64,000 nucleotides of DNA, taken from Anaerolineaceae bacterium (GTDB lineage: Bacteria; Chloroflexota; Anaerolineae; Anaerolineales; Anaerolineaceae). Each line of letters begins with the position of its first letter. Position 1 is the stretch's first letter. The stretch covers positions 124,001-188,000 of the forward strand of contig JAFPZX010000174.1 in the NCBI GenBank assembly GCA_017417055.1, in the 5' to 3' direction. Shown in pieces: positions 1 to 11,300 of this stretch. The notes under the pieces are model-generated. The model saw only the letters and a program-made list of their open reading frames with translations. It did no database searches and was not told where the DNA came from. Both the position numbers and the translations under genes were made by a program.

Positions 1-1
1 C

Positions 2-685
2 TGGTGGACGATAGCCCTGCAGCTGCCATCCATTCTTGTCGGCTGGATCCTGGGCAACGTGCTGGGTGCGCTTGCCGCCTACAAGCGCGGCATCTGGGAC
101 AAGCTTCTCATGCCGGTCAGTCTGTTTTTCAGTGCGATTCCCGCTTTTGGCGCCGCAGTCATCCTTTTGGTTATTTTTGGGGTGAAACTGGGCTGGGCGC
201 CGCTGAACGGAGCTTATGACCCGGGTATGGTGATGTCCTTCAACTGGAAGTTCATCTCCTCCGTGATCTCGCACTATCAGCTGCCGTTCTGGTCGGTAGT
301 ATTGATTTCCATCGGCGGTCAGGCAGTTGGCATGCGCTCTATGTCCATTTATGAGCTGAATGCCGACTACGTGAAATACAGCCGCTTTATGGGCATCAAA
401 GACAGCCGCATCGTGCAGTATGTTTTCCGCAATGCCATGCTGCCGCAGGTCACCGGTCTTGCCATGAGCATCGGTACTATGGTGGGCGGTGCACTGGTGG
501 CGGAAACGATCTTCAGCTATCCCGGACTCGGTACCACCATGTACCAGGCAATCAACTCATCGGACTATCCCGTGATATCGGCTTGTACGCTGATCATCAC
601 GATCATGGTGCTGCTGGCCTCATTCTTTCTTGATATTATCTATGCTTTTATTGATCCCCGGGTCAAAGCAGCGCAGTTTGATTAG
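2..685 (+). CDS. ABC transporter permease, OppB/DppB type (5' end outside window)
   Basis: Inner-membrane permease subunit of a peptide or oligosaccharide ABC importer. The frame is open to the left window edge, so the N-terminus is missing. The visible 227 residues contain several hydrophobic segments and the cytoplasmic EAA loop that contacts the ATPases (around [20 protein letters not shown]), followed by the family ending [13 protein letters not shown]. It is the first visible gene of a unit with the OppC-like, OppD-like and OppF-like genes, 14 bp upstream of the next start. The GH3 glucosidase downstream hints that the cargo may be a glycoside rather than a peptide, as in several oligosaccharide members of this family; this is inference. 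Confidence 0.9.
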   Translation, partial: WWTIALQLPSILVGWILGNVLGALAAYKRGIWDKLLMPVSLFFSAIPAFGAAVILLVIFGVKLGWAPLNGAYDPGMVMSFNWKFISSVISHYQLPFWSVVLISIGGQAVGMRSMSIYELNADYVKYSRFMGIKDSRIVQYVFRNAMLPQVTGLAMSIGTMVGGALVAETIFSYPGLGTTMYQAINSSDYPVISACTLIITIMVLLASFFLDIIYAFIDPRVKAAQFD

Positions 686-699
686 GGAGGAGGAAAGTC

Positions 700-1962
700 A
701 TGAAAAATACATTACGGAACGTTTTCCACTCTCCCCGTTTTTTGGTGGGTTTCATCATTTTTATGCTGATGCTCATCATTGTGCTCGTATATCCTTATAT
801 TGTGGTCCGGGACCCGCTGCTTTCTCTGGGGAAGGGGTTCCTTGCTCCGGGAACCTACGTTTCCGTGTATGATACCAACAACACAGGAACGTACAAGCTG
901 GACCTGCCCGAAGCAGCAGAAAACAGACTGGCGACTTCGTTCCCTGTCTCGGACCGTGAAACCATGGTGGCCTATCTGACCGCAATGGGACTGGATACAA
1001 GTGATCTGGACTCTTCAAACGAAAAACTGAACGATCTCATCGAAGCCTGGAAAACAAATTACGACGAAAAAGACGCCCGCAAAAACAAGTATACGGGTTT
1101 CAGCACCCAGGCAAAACGCAACGAACTGAAGCGTATTGACCGGTCGATTTCAGGCGCGGCAAACAACGCGAAGATGAGCGTAACAGTCGGTGAAGGCGAT
1201 GCAGCTGTTACTACAGACGTAGCTGATACCGCCTATGTAAAGGTCAACGAGGTTGCCAACGCGATCACACTGCCGTTGGGAACCGACAACTTTGGCCGCG
1301 ATACCATGTCCGAACTGGTCAAAGCCACGGGGATCAGTCTCATCATCGGGCTGATCGCGGGGACGATCGCTACGCTGATAGGGCTGCTGGTAGGACTGCT
1401 TTCCGGATATGTGGGCGGCATTGTGGATGACATTCTCATGTTCATTGCCAACATCTTTACGGTCATCCCCGGCTTTGTTCTGCTGATTTTGATCTATTAT
1501 TCACTTGGACCCGAAGCCCGAGGTACCTTGACCTGCGCCATCGTGATCGGAGTGACCAGCTGGGTCTGGACAGCCCGTTCCGTGCGTTCCCAGGTGATTT
1601 CCCTGCGTAACCGCGACCATGTGAACCTTTCCAAGCTGAGCGGACACAGCCTTTTCCGAATCATCACAACCGATATTCTGCCTTATATTCTTTCCTATGT
1701 CGTGATGGCCTTCATTTTGCAGGTATCCTCCGGCATTTTGGCCGAGGCTCAGCTGAGCCTGCTGGGGCTTGGACCCAAAACGACTGAGGTCCCTACGCTG
1801 GGTCTTATGATGAACTGGGCGAAACTCTTCGGAGCTTATACATCCTCCAATGCCTGGTGGGCATATTTCCCGGTGGTGCTGGTGATCACGCTCATTTCCT
1901 TCAGCCTGAACCTCATGAACACAGGATTGGATCAGGTATTCAACCCCACACTGCGCGATTAA
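700..1962 (+). CDS. ABC transporter permease, OppC/DppC type with large extracytoplasmic insert
   Basis: Second permease subunit of the importer. A strong AGGAGG lies just upstream of the ATG. One membrane segment (residues about 10-32) is followed by about 150 hydrophilic residues before the usual OppC entry motif [15 protein letters not shown] (about residues 190-205). Five further membrane segments and the EAA-type loop near [16 protein letters not shown] follow. Typical OppC proteins are near 300 residues; this one has 420, and the excess is the charged Lys/Asp/Asn-rich insert between TM1 and the core. The insert resembles no domain I know; it could dock a particular binding protein. Co-transcribed with the flanking transporter genes. 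Confidence 0.9.
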   Translation: MKNTLRNVFHSPRFLVGFIIFMLMLIIVLVYPYIVVRDPLLSLGKGFLAPGTYVSVYDTNNTGTYKLDLPEAAENRLATSFPVSDRETMVAYLTAMGLDTSDLDSSNEKLNDLIEAWKTNYDEKDARKNKYTGFSTQAKRNELKRIDRSISGAANNAKMSVTVGEGDAAVTTDVADTAYVKVNEVANAITLPLGTDNFGRDTMSELVKATGISLIIGLIAGTIATLIGLLVGLLSGYVGGIVDDILMFIANIFTVIPGFVLLILIYYSLGPEARGTLTCAIVIGVTSWVWTARSVRSQVISLRNRDHVNLSKLSGHSLFRIITTDILPYILSYVVMAFILQVSSGILAEAQLSLLGLGPKTTEVPTLGLMMNWAKLFGAYTSSNAWWAYFPVVLVITLISFSLNLMNTGLDQVFNPTLRD

Positions 1963-1975
1963 GGAGGAAAGCAAA

Positions 1976-2989
1976 ATGGCAAAAAAAATACTTGAGGTCC
2001 ATGAGCTGACCACCAAATATATCACGCGGCAGCATGAGGATGTGTATGCTGTGGATCACGTCTCTCTGGATATCGAAGAAGGCAAAAGTCTGGGGATTGC
2101 AGGTGAATCCGGATGCGGCAAGTCCACGCTCTCACTCAGCCTGATGGGGTACTATTTCCCACCGCTGCACTACACCAGCGGTGAGATCATCATTGACGGA
2201 AAAAATATCTCCGGTATGGACCCCGATGAGGTAAGAAAGACAGTTTTGGGCACGGAGATCGCTTATATTCCCCAGGCGGCGATGAACGCGATGAACCCGA
2301 CTCGAAAAGTGGGTGATTTTATTGTGGATGTCATCAGAGCGCATGAGCTCCCGATGAATAAAAAAGAGATCCGCAAAATGGCGGAAGAGCGCTTCGCAAA
2401 ATTAGGCCTTCCGGTGGAAGCACTGGATAAATACAGCGTTGAGCTTTCAGGCGGAATGCGGCAGAGAGTCGTCATCGCCATCTCAACGATCCTGAGTCCA
2501 AAGGTGCTTATCGCGGATGAACCTTCATCCGCGCTGGACGTTACCAGCCAAAAGATGGTCATCAAAATGATGAAGGACATGCTGAAGGAAGGAATGATCA
2601 AAAGCATGATCTTTATCACCCATGAACTGAACCTTCTTTATAACGTCACCGATGACATCATGGTGATGTACGCGGGACAGATCGTAGAAAGAGGCTCTGC
2701 GGATGAAGTGGTGTTCGATTCCATCCACCCATACAGCCACGGCCTGATGAATTCCATTCTGGTTCCGGAATCCGGCACGAGAGACGTCAAACTCACCGCC
2801 ATTCCGGGAACACCGCCGAATTTGAAAAATCCGCCATCCGGCTGCCGTTTTGCGGAACGCTGCCGTTACGCATGTCCGGCATGCACGGTAAACAGCGTTT
2901 CGCTGTTTGACATCGGCGGAGGACGATCTTACCGCTGCAGCAGGTCTGTAGATGAGCTGAAGGAGTTGTACAAACATGAAAACGACTGA
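1976..2989 (+). CDS. ABC transporter ATP-binding protein, OppD/DppD type
   Basis: Cytoplasmic ATPase that powers the importer. The Walker [10 protein letters not shown] is at residues 43-51 and the signature LSGGMRQR at about 157-164, followed by Walker B ([10 protein letters not shown]) and a switch His (FITHE). The C-terminal extension carries the Cys-rich oligopeptide-transporter motif [15 protein letters not shown], typical of OppD/DppD. A GGAGG ribosome site precedes the ATG by a few bases. The stop overlaps the start of the next ATPase gene by 14 bp, consistent with translational coupling. Confidence 0.93.
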   Translation: MAKKILEVHELTTKYITRQHEDVYAVDHVSLDIEEGKSLGIAGESGCGKSTLSLSLMGYYFPPLHYTSGEIIIDGKNISGMDPDEVRKTVLGTEIAYIPQAAMNAMNPTRKVGDFIVDVIRAHELPMNKKEIRKMAEERFAKLGLPVEALDKYSVELSGGMRQRVVIAISTILSPKVLIADEPSSALDVTSQKMVIKMMKDMLKEGMIKSMIFITHELNLLYNVTDDIMVMYAGQIVERGSADEVVFDSIHPYSHGLMNSILVPESGTRDVKLTAIPGTPPNLKNPPSGCRFAERCRYACPACTVNSVSLFDIGGGRSYRCSRSVDELKELYKHEND

Positions 2990-3881
2990 TTTACACACCA
3001 CTGAACAGCAGGACACCAACACCAGCGTCGTCTTCAAATGCCGCGGCAAGGATTATTCCAAAGAACCGCTGTGCCTCAGCGGGCGCGGCGTAACGCGCGA
3101 GTTCCATACAGGCAAGATCACAACGGTTGCGGTCGACCATGTGGATTTTGATTTCCACAAAGGGGAGCTGATTTCCATTGTCGGTGAGTCCGGATCGGGA
3201 AAGACTACGCTCAGTAAGATGCTGCTGGGGCTGCTTGATATGACGGAAGGAGAGATCCTTTTCCAGGGAAAGCCGAGAGACATTTCCACCGGGGCAAAGA
3301 AACAGGAATACTGGAAAGGCATTCAGGCCATCTTTCAGGATCCTTTTTCCAGTTATAACCAGTTTCACAAAATCGACGAAGTTCTGCTTGACTGCATCAA
3401 TATGCGGGGCGGGAAAAAACTGAGCAAGCAGGAAAAGACCGACATGATGACCGAAGCCTGCAGCTTTGTGAATCTCAAGTTCGCTGAGCTCACCAATAAG
3501 TATCCGTTTGAACTCTCGGGCGGTCAGATGCAGCGTCTGATGATTGCGCGCATCTTTTTGCTGAAACCCAACATCCTTTTGGCGGACGAACCCACGTCCA
3601 TGATCGATGCCTGTTCAAGGGCGACGATCCTGGAGATGCTGCTCAAGCTGAGGGATGACACGGGGATGACCGTCATCTTCATCACCCACGACATCGGGCT
3701 TGCCTATTATATCTCCGATACGGTGTATATTATGGAGCATGGCCGTTTTGTGGAAAGCGGAACGCCTGATGATGTGATGCTGAACCCCAAGAATCCCTAC
3801 ACCAAACGGCTTATTTCGGATGTACCGAAGCTGAGGGAGCCCTGGTATCTGAGTACAGTTGTGTATAATAATGAAATGTAA
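2976..3881 (+). CDS. ABC transporter ATP-binding protein, OppF/DppF type
   Basis: Second ATPase of the importer heterodimer. The Walker [10 protein letters not shown] is at residues 70-78, with the signature [13 protein letters not shown], Walker [12 protein letters not shown] and the switch FITHD. The first roughly 30 residues are a polar extension before the ABC core; the ATG used has an AAGGAG about 11 bp upstream inside the preceding gene. It lacks the long Cys-rich tail seen in OppD. Immediately downstream is a long perfect inverted repeat, then the glucosidase gene. Confidence 0.92.
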   Translation: MKTTDLHTTEQQDTNTSVVFKCRGKDYSKEPLCLSGRGVTREFHTGKITTVAVDHVDFDFHKGELISIVGESGSGKTTLSKMLLGLLDMTEGEILFQGKPRDISTGAKKQEYWKGIQAIFQDPFSSYNQFHKIDEVLLDCINMRGGKKLSKQEKTDMMTEACSFVNLKFAELTNKYPFELSGGQMQRLMIARIFLLKPNILLADEPTSMIDACSRATILEMLLKLRDDTGMTVIFITHDIGLAYYISDTVYIMEHGRFVESGTPDDVMLNPKNPYTKRLISDVPKLREPWYLSTVVYNNEM

Positions 3882-3892
3882 GTCTCAAAACC

Positions 3893-3969
3893 GGGACTGT
3901 CCCTTTATGGGACTGTCCCGATTAGTTCCAATATAATTTTTGGGGACAGTCCCATAAAGGGACAGTCCC
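3893..3969. repeat. long perfect inverted repeat (GGGACTGTCCC family)
   Basis: Two perfectly complementary 27-bp arms (3893-3919 and 3943-3969) flank a 23-bp AT-rich loop. Each arm is itself two copies of the near-palindrome GGGACTGTCCC. It would form a very stable hairpin between the transporter operon and the glucosidase gene and could limit read-through or protect the transporter mRNA. A related but imperfect element lies near 26595. Confidence 0.9.
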
Positions 3970-3986
3970 CAATTGTCGAGGATAAA

Positions 3987-6269
3987 ATGAATCAGGAAGA
4001 AATCAAAAAACTTATTTCACAAATGACTTTGGAAGAAAAAGCCGGTCTGTGCTCCGGTGCTGACTTTTGGCACACCAAGGCAGTAGAACGTCTGGGGATC
4101 CCTGCCACAATGGTCAGTGATGGTCCTCACGGGCTGCGCAAACAGGATGAGGAAGCGGATCACCTGGGCATCAACGACAGCATCAAAGCGGTATGCTTCC
4201 CGGCCGCCAGCGCCACAGCGGCATCCTTCAACACGGAAATGATCGAAAAGATGGGCGAATCGCTGGGTGAAGCCTGCCAGCATGAAAAGCTGAGCGTCAT
4301 TTTAGGCCCTGCTGTAAATATCAAACGCAGTCCCCTTTGCGGCCGGAATTTTGAGTATTTCTCTGAAGATCCGTTCCTCGCGGGGAAAATGGCTGCCAGC
4401 CTGATTAAAGGCATTCAGAGCAAAAACGTGGGGACAAGCATCAAGCACTTTGCCCTGAACAATCAGGAACATCGCCGGATGAGTTCCTCGGCTGAATGTG
4501 ACGAACGAACGATGCGGGAAATCTATTTTCCGCCCTTTGAGATAGCCGTAAAGGAAGCCAAACCCTGGACAGTTATGTGCTCCTACAACCGCATCAACGG
4601 CGTATTCGCCTCCGAAAATCATTGGCTCCTGACAGAGGTTCTCCGGGACAAATGGGGCTTTGACGGCTATGTGATGTCCGACTGGGGAGCGGTGTCGGAT
4701 CGTGTGGAAGGAATCAAAGCCGGACTTGACTTGGAAATGCCTGCATCCGGCGGGATCAATGACGCCAAAATCGTAAAAGCAGTGCAGGAAGGGAAATTGG
4801 ATGAAAAGTTAGTGGACCTGTGCTGTGAACGCATCCTGAATATCGTGTTCCGATACACGGAAAATGCCCGTCCCGATACACCCTGGGACAAGGAAGCCCA
4901 TCACAAGCAGGCCGCGGATATCGCCGCGGAATGTATCGTCCTGCTCAAAAACGAGGACGATCTGCTTCCGCTCAATAAGGAAGACGAAATCGCGTTTATC
5001 GGTGAGTTTGCGGAAAAACCGCGTTTCCAGGGCGGCGGCAGCTCACACATCAATTGTTTTAAAATCACAAGTGCTCTTGACGCGGCAAAGGATTTGAAAA
5101 TCACCTACGCGCAAGGTTATTCTGCTGCGAAAGATGAAGCCACTGACGAGCAGATCGCTGAAGCAGTCTCAGCAGCAAAGAAGGCCAAAGTCGCAGTCGT
5201 TTTCGCGGGTCTGCCGGATTCTTATGAATCGGAAGGCTATGACCGCTCTCATATGCGCATGCCTAAGTGCCAGAACAGGCTGATCGAAGCCGTTGCCGAA
5301 GCCAATCCCAATACAGTTGTTGTGCTGCATAACGGCAGCCCTGTGGAAATGCCCTGGATCGGCAAGGTAAAGGCTGTTCTGGAAGCTTACCTCGGCGGTC
5401 AGGCCGTAGGTGAGGCTGAAGTGCGTGTTTTGTTCGGTGATGAGAATCCGTCAGGGCATCTGCCTGAGAGTTTCCCAATCAAGCTTGAGGATAACCCGAG
5501 TTACCTCTTCTTCGGCGGTGAGCCGGCTGCTTCGGAATATCGCGAAGGAATCTTTGTCGGGTATCGATATTATGACAAGAAAAAGATGTCTGTGCTCTTC
5601 CCCTTCGGTCATGGGCTGAGCTACACCACCTTTGCATACAGCGACTTGAAGCTTAGCAGCACAAGCATCAAAGATACCGATACAGTGGAAGCCACGGTGA
5701 CCGTCACCAATACCGGAAAACGGGCAGGGAAGGCTGTGGTCCAGCTTTATACCGGTGCGGAAAACGGATTTGTGAACGCGGTTCGCCCCGTCCGAGAGCT
5801 CAAAGGATTCAAAAAAGTTGCTCTGGAGCCCGGTGAAAGCAAGATCGTGAGCTTCACCTTGGACAAACGTTCCTTTGCCACCTGGCGGACGGAGATCCAC
5901 GACTGGTGGGTCGAAGGCGGTGTTTATACCGTCGAGGTCGGCAGCAGCTCCGCTGATCTGCCGGTGAAGGCATGCCTGAACATTGAATCCACCGTGTCAC
6001 TGCCGAAACATTATGATATCAACAGCATTATGATGGATATCATGGCGGACCCGAAGGGGCGGGAAATCGCGGCTGAATTCATACGGAAAGGAATGTCCGT
6101 TTTCGGCGGTGGTCAGGAAGAAGGTTCGGAGGCTGCCAATGAAGCCATATCTTCGGATATGTCCATGGCGATGATGAATTACATGCCGCTGCGCGGCATG
6201 CTGAGCTTTGGCGGAAATGCTGAGGCAGAGGCAGCCATCAATGCGCTTTTGGCACAGCTGAACAGATAA
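3987..6269 (+). CDS. beta-glucosidase, glycoside hydrolase family 3
   Basis: Hydrolyses terminal beta-linked glucose or related residues from oligosaccharides; retaining GH3 enzyme. 760 residues, no signal peptide, so cytoplasmic. The N-terminal barrel has the GH3 landmarks KHFALNNQE and VMSDWGAV, with the nucleophile Asp at residue 232. The second alpha/beta domain (about 310-530) and a fibronectin III-like domain (about 570-665, DTVEATVTVTNTGKRAGKAV) follow in the usual order. The last 80 residues form a Met-rich helical tail (MMDIMADPKGREIAAEF) also found in some clostridial-type GH3 enzymes. A GAGGA precedes the ATG. Lying next to an ABC importer, it probably processes imported cello- or beta-oligosaccharides. 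Confidence 0.93.
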   Translation: MNQEEIKKLISQMTLEEKAGLCSGADFWHTKAVERLGIPATMVSDGPHGLRKQDEEADHLGINDSIKAVCFPAASATAASFNTEMIEKMGESLGEACQHEKLSVILGPAVNIKRSPLCGRNFEYFSEDPFLAGKMAASLIKGIQSKNVGTSIKHFALNNQEHRRMSSSAECDERTMREIYFPPFEIAVKEAKPWTVMCSYNRINGVFASENHWLLTEVLRDKWGFDGYVMSDWGAVSDRVEGIKAGLDLEMPASGGINDAKIVKAVQEGKLDEKLVDLCCERILNIVFRYTENARPDTPWDKEAHHKQAADIAAECIVLLKNEDDLLPLNKEDEIAFIGEFAEKPRFQGGGSSHINCFKITSALDAAKDLKITYAQGYSAAKDEATDEQIAEAVSAAKKAKVAVVFAGLPDSYESEGYDRSHMRMPKCQNRLIEAVAEANPNTVVVLHNGSPVEMPWIGKVKAVLEAYLGGQAVGEAEVRVLFGDENPSGHLPESFPIKLEDNPSYLFFGGEPAASEYREGIFVGYRYYDKKKMSVLFPFGHGLSYTTFAYSDLKLSSTSIKDTDTVEATVTVTNTGKRAGKAVVQLYTGAENGFVNAVRPVRELKGFKKVALEPGESKIVSFTLDKRSFATWRTEIHDWWVEGGVYTVEVGSSSADLPVKACLNIESTVSLPKHYDINSIMMDIMADPKGREIAAEFIRKGMSVFGGGQEEGSEAANEAISSDMSMAMMNYMPLRGMLSFGGNAEAEAAINALLAQLNR

Positions 6270-6283
6270 TAATTTAAAAATGG

Positions 6284-6323
6284 GGCTGTCGCACATCTTT
6301 TTATGTTTACGACAGTCTTTTTT
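6284..6323 (+). terminator. Rho-independent terminator after the glucosidase gene
   Basis: GGCTGTCG (6284-6291) pairs with CGACAGTC (6310-6317) and is followed by seven T residues. It lies 15 bp past the glucosidase stop codon. Confidence 0.8.
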
Positions 6324-6886
6324 GAACTGCCATCAAGAGCATATGCTTCGCAGTGGTGCGGCGAGCAGCGGGTCTTGCCTGCCTGAGTTCTGCCCGCACC
6401 ACGGAGTTTTAGCCGGGGCCGGTCGAGCTGACCTTCGGTCACTCGCCGGCCCTCTGCTTCGTACGGTACGGGCTTCGCCCGATTTTATTCGAAGCAGGAG
6501 CTTCGCCCCCATTCAAATTGCTTTGTCTGCCCGATGATGATGCGTAACTCTTTATCAGTTTTAGCAATTCCGGCGTCTTTGGATAATGCAAAACAGCTCA
6601 TCTTTTGTTGCTGTAAAACATCTGAAGTAACGCTTCACCAACGGAGTATCTCAGCAACTAATGAGGTGTCGGGGGGCACGTGCTGCAGCTCAGCAGCATC
6701 TGCTTTCATCTGCTTTTTTTGGAGTAAATAATATCCTTTCCAGTACACGAATTCAGGACTGATGCACCTCTGCGGCGCTCGTACGGTTAAAATATTTTCA
6801 ACCATCAACCCCGGCATCACCCCGCATGGGCGATCATGCCACATCAGCTCCGGCTTCGAGTGCGTCTTCTTTCGGAAAAAAAGTGC
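6324..6886. other. 563-bp region without a supported gene
   Basis: No open frame here looks like a protein. The left half (about 6340-6540) is rich in GC palindromic words such as gcttcg, gccggc and cggg, like a decayed intergenic repeat element. The right half is lower in GC and has no recognisable domain in either strand. It separates the convergent glucosidase and restriction-island genes. Confidence 0.5.
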
Positions 6887-7996
6887 TCACATAGGCGGCG
6901 CTCCTCCTGTTTTCCTCCATAAAGCCGCATCTACGATGATTTGCATTTCATCTATATCGCTGCAACTGTTTAGATCCGCCAGGTCACCAATATAGTTGCT
7001 GATTTTCTCTACAGCATATTCCCGCAAAACCGGTACATATTCGGTCAGTTTTTCAAGTGGATATATCAAATTATCCGGGATATCGAAATCCATCATCTTG
7101 TAATTTATGTCGATATCCATATTTTGAAGGATTTGATGAATGGTTTTTACTTCCTCGAAAAGCGTTTTTCTATATTCATCAAGAATAATTTGGTTCTTCT
7201 TGTTTTTAGGAGCTACCGAGAAAGCAATTTTCAAGTAATTTAGCCAATTTCGAAGGTCGTCATTTTCAAGCCTTTTTTCATTTTCTTCAGACAGGAAATC
7301 AATATACTCTGAAAGATTTCCAGATGGTTCTGGAATTACTTCATTTATCCAGTTCTGCCTGTATTCCTCAATATTTAGCTCGATTTTTTTCCATATTTCG
7401 TTCAGATAATTATATCTTCGTTCAGCGAATTTCATGAGCTGAGAAAAATCTATTGAAAATCTTTTTGGTTGTTCTTCAGGATTGTCACTGAACACATACA
7501 CAGAAAAATCACCACCCTCGAATTTTCCTCCTGACCACCGTGCATACCATCTGGAGTCATTATTCACATTTTTCTTTATTCCGAAAGGATCACCGGTGAT
7601 ATCTACAGGGTGTGCCATAAATAAGGCACGAATGGTTTCAAAATATTTGTTGTCAGTTATTTCTTTACCGAAAATACTGCAATCATCGTAAAATGGCGTT
7701 GCTTTCTTTTTATCAAGAACGGATTGGTTCAATCTGATAATGCTATGCCACATCACATCCACACAACCGATAAAGGACATCATTTTTCTGCTGGCATCAT
7801 GACTGTTTTCTGTGCTCAGGAGATGTAAATCGATACCACCCACAGCAACAGAAATCCAATCCATTGCAGAAATAAAAGTATTCCAATATGCTTTTCCGCT
7901 ATTTTCGTAATTGTAATAAATGTGTTTTACAAGACAATTTTCTGTTACTTTTTTACGAAAATCCTCTATCAGGCTTGGATCGAGTTTTGATGACAT
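6887..7996 (-). CDS. hypothetical protein at the end of the restriction island
   Basis: 369 residues, largely helical and acidic, with no signal peptide or membrane segment. I do not recognise a domain. The middle part is Trp/Tyr-rich (SRWYARWSGGKFEGG, ISVAVGGIDLHLL) and there is a predicted coiled region (about 200-290). It sits 51 bp downstream of the zinc-ribbon gene on the same strand and is AT-rich like the large methylase, so it is probably the last gene of the restriction-type operon. A defence-associated role is inference from position only. The C-terminus (ALWRKTGGAPPM) runs into GC-rich sequence and may have been altered by the neighbouring repeat debris. Confidence 0.7.
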   Translation of the reverse strand: MSSKLDPSLIEDFRKKVTENCLVKHIYYNYENSGKAYWNTFISAMDWISVAVGGIDLHLLSTENSHDASRKMMSFIGCVDVMWHSIIRLNQSVLDKKKATPFYDDCSIFGKEITDNKYFETIRALFMAHPVDITGDPFGIKKNVNNDSRWYARWSGGKFEGGDFSVYVFSDNPEEQPKRFSIDFSQLMKFAERRYNYLNEIWKKIELNIEEYRQNWINEVIPEPSGNLSEYIDFLSEENEKRLENDDLRNWLNYLKIAFSVAPKNKKNQIILDEYRKTLFEEVKTIHQILQNMDIDINYKMMDFDIPDNLIYPLEKLTEYVPVLREYAVEKISNYIGDLADLNSCSDIDEMQIIVDAALWRKTGGAPPM

Positions 7997-8047
7997 ATTT
8001 CCTCATAATCAACTTACATCAAGCTTAGCCGGTGAACTGAAATTATT

Positions 8048-8374
8048 TTATTCTTCTTCGCCATAATTCCCGGAAATAAAAGTAGTTTCTCCATTTACGC
8101 AGTGACTCGGGCCGTATGTTTGTGCGTGATTAAACACTGTGCTTTGCTTGGTTCCCATTCTCCCTGTTATGTGATCTAAGCCAATTAATATATTTTTCCC
8201 TTTTGCCTTCTTTATTTTTCGACATTTCTTGCAGCGGATCGGGGCTTTCCAACCTTTACTCATGAAGAATTTTTGTTCTTCGGCTGAAAATACAAAAACC
8301 TTTCTGCAATCCACACATTTTATCTTTTTGTCTTTAAAAGCAGCCTTTTTGGGGACGGAAACCTTTACTTTCAT
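8048..8374 (-). CDS. small zinc-ribbon protein
   Basis: 108 residues. One treble-clef/zinc-ribbon unit with CVDC and CKKC pairs (about residues 20-53) and the spacer FVFSAEEQKFFMSKGW between them, a pattern of the family often annotated as probable zinc-binding domain. The tail has no recognisable domain. It begins 12 bp after the helicase stop codon, so it is probably co-transcribed with the restriction genes; nucleic-acid binding is plausible but not shown. Two copies of a similar unit occur in the protein at 33866-34279. Confidence 0.75.
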   Translation of the reverse strand: MKVKVSVPKKAAFKDKKIKCVDCRKVFVFSAEEQKFFMSKGWKAPIRCKKCRKIKKAKGKNILIGLDHITGRMGTKQSTVFNHAQTYGPSHCVNGETTFISGNYGEEE

Positions 8375-8386
8375 TCGCTTTCCCTC

Positions 8387-11300
8387 TTACATCGGGCTCA
8401 GGAAACCGTTTTCAAATACACCCGGAAAGTCGAACTTCTTTTCGCCCTGATTTTCTCCTTCCCAGAAGCGGACCCAGATGAAGCCTTTGGAAACACTGAG
8501 TGATGTAACAAAGCCCTTGCCGAATTTCTTGTGCCGGACATAGCTGCGGGGCTTGATGATCGCTGCGTAGTCAACCTTTGGTTTTTCCGGTTCGGCTGAT
8601 TTGGTAGATTCCACCGGCTGCTGCAGCTTCTCCGCAGCGGTGCGGACAGGTTGAGCTGTGGTTACGACAGGCTTGCTGATAACGGATGTAACCGGTTTAC
8701 CAACAGCAGAAACAGGTTTTGTAACCGGTTTAGGCTCACTCTTCCGCGCCGGTTTCGGTTCATCAGGTGTTACGATCTGTTTCTTCATCGCCTTACCGAC
8801 TGCAGAAACATCAATCGGAATGATCATATCGCCCATAGATGCCTGCTGTGATTTGTACAGCCGTTCATATTCTTCACGCTTGAGAACCATATCCCAGCCG
8901 CCGACATCCTCGCCCGCATGGCGGTCAACACCGGCATAGGTCAGGGAAGCATCCTCGTAACGCTTGAACTTGAAGACAGCATCGTTCATCGTATCGGCAT
9001 TAAACACGCCAAGGTTGCACAGCGTATTGAAATCATCAATTTCCAGCCCAGTTACCTTCTTGAACAGGCTCGGTTCCAGATGCATGATGACATGCTTCAG
9101 GCTTTTCTCACGGAAATCGGTGAGGTACATGAAGATCGGAATACGCGTGGCCAGCTTGATGAGCTTCTTCTGGATCTCTTTCCGCATGGACTTGTATTCC
9201 TTTTCCTCATCCGAAAGCTCCTTCTTTTCCTTCTGAGTCAGCTTATCGCCACGTTCTGCCTTGGCTTTCTTCACGGCGTTGGACTTGTTGATGATTGCCT
9301 CAATGTCGGAATTCAGACTGCGGAAGTCTTCCATGTTCATCAAGGCATCAAGTGCTTCCTGGTTCGACATCAGACGTGAAAGCGTATCGTTATCCACATT
9401 GACCAGCAGAGCGGACTGCCAACGGCGGGCCAACAGCGTAGCGGATGTTCCGGAAAGAGCAATGTCCAGAATATCCTGTGCGCTGACCTGTTTCATGGTA
9501 AAACCATCGTATGCAAGCACCGGCAGGAAGTTGATGAACTCGCCTACCTTTGCTTCCGGATCCGCTTCACTGACATCCAGACGGCAGGAATAATCGGCAA
9601 TCAGGCGCAGAGCGCGGTCCAGTGCAAAGTCAAAGACGTAGCAGTCCTGCTTCATGATCTCATCATCGCCGTTATCATCGCGGATGACCCACGGGCTCTG
9701 TACACGGAAGGCAGCCTGGAAATAAGTCTCCGGGCTCTGCAAATTCCGCAGCATGAAGATACCGGTCCACGGTCGAACCGTTACACCGGTAGTCAGTTTT
9801 CCGCAGGAGAGCGTGATCGTCTTAGTAGTCAGCGGATCATCCATTGCGTTTAATACCGGAGGCAGTGCGTCAATACCGATGCCTGCTTTTGTACCGGCAC
9901 ACATGATAACCTTATAGTCGCCATAAAAGCCACGCTTATTCTGCGGTTTTTCCAGAAGGTTCTTCATTGCCTGACAGGATGCCACATTCGGCAGGAACCA
10001 GAGCGTATGAGAGAGCAGCGGCAGCAGACGTGTATCGGAAAACGGCATGGGTGGAGCATCTTTCCCGAGCTTCAGATCATCCGTAACGGCAGGTGTATAG
10101 GACCCGCGGATCAGATCCAGCCAGCTCTGCACTTCCTTTTCAAAGGTGAAGTGAGCATCCTTTCCTTTCCCTTCTGCCTGGAAGAACACATTCAAGTCGA
10201 ACTCGTTGAATTCTCCCTGCTCTGCGATCTTTCGGATCTCTTCCGGGATTTTATAGGTCATCATGACCATACGGGGCAGTGAGAGATACGGGTTCTTGCC
10301 AGGTCCCTGCCATTTAGCTTTCGCATCCTGTTCATCACGATACGTCCAGTTGAAGATCTGCTCTTCAATGAACTCGCCGCTGTTCAGAGCGCGAAAAGCT
10401 GTGCCGGAAAGGAACAGGTAATGGTCCGTTGTAATCGGCAGGAAGGTTTCGTTATAAGCATTGTCCGCTTCAGTCGCCTTGTATTTTTCCTGATCGAAGT
10501 CATAGTCGGCTTCTTCATCGGGGTTATCGAAAAGCTTCTTCGCGTTTTCACGCCAGGCGCCGAAATGGTATTCGTCAAAGATGACCAGGTCCCAGTGTTC
10601 GGAATGGATAAATTCATTCTTTGCTTTAATACCGCCGGCATCATTGGTGCCGAGCAGATCCTGAAATGAACCGAACACAACGATAGGTTGGTTCTTTTTT
10701 GCTTTGATGTACAAGCGGTCAATGGTTGTGTTCTGGTCTTTGGCGTCTTTATTGGAGATATACTGCCAGCCGTCAAAATCGACATGGGTTTCCAGATCTT
10801 CTTCCCAGGCGGACTGAACTGCAGGTTTGAAGGTCAGGATCAGGATGCGTTTGAAGCCGGATTTCTTTGCCAATTGGTACGCGGCGAAAGTCTTACCGAA
10901 GCGCATTTTGGCATTCCACAAAAATTTGGGCGCTCGGTTCGGCTCTTCCTTCTTTGCGGAAACAAAATACTCCATCGTCTGTTTGACGGCACGGGCTTGC
11001 TCCGGACGCATTGCAAAGCTCTGGTTACGAACAGCAGTGTGACGGATACCTGTCCGCAGTTCACTGATGGCAGCAAGAACATCCTTTTCAGTGCATTTGA
11101 ACCATTCGTTGCGATCTTCACCTTGTGCATACTGTCTGAACCCGTTGCGCTTCAGGATGTCATGTACATCATGGTCCGTAAATGTCTGCCCGTCATTCTT
11201 CATGGCGTTCTCTTTGAGAACGATCTTATAGGAAACAGCACTGGTGTGCATGATCTGATGTACACGCTCTTCAGGCGTTTGTTTATCTGTATAACCAACC

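Noticed and set aside
6280..6844. Overlapping short open frames on both strands after the glucosidase gene
   Set aside because: Rich in Arg/Ser/Cys with no domain pattern, over palindrome-rich DNA and a terminator; typical of chance frames.
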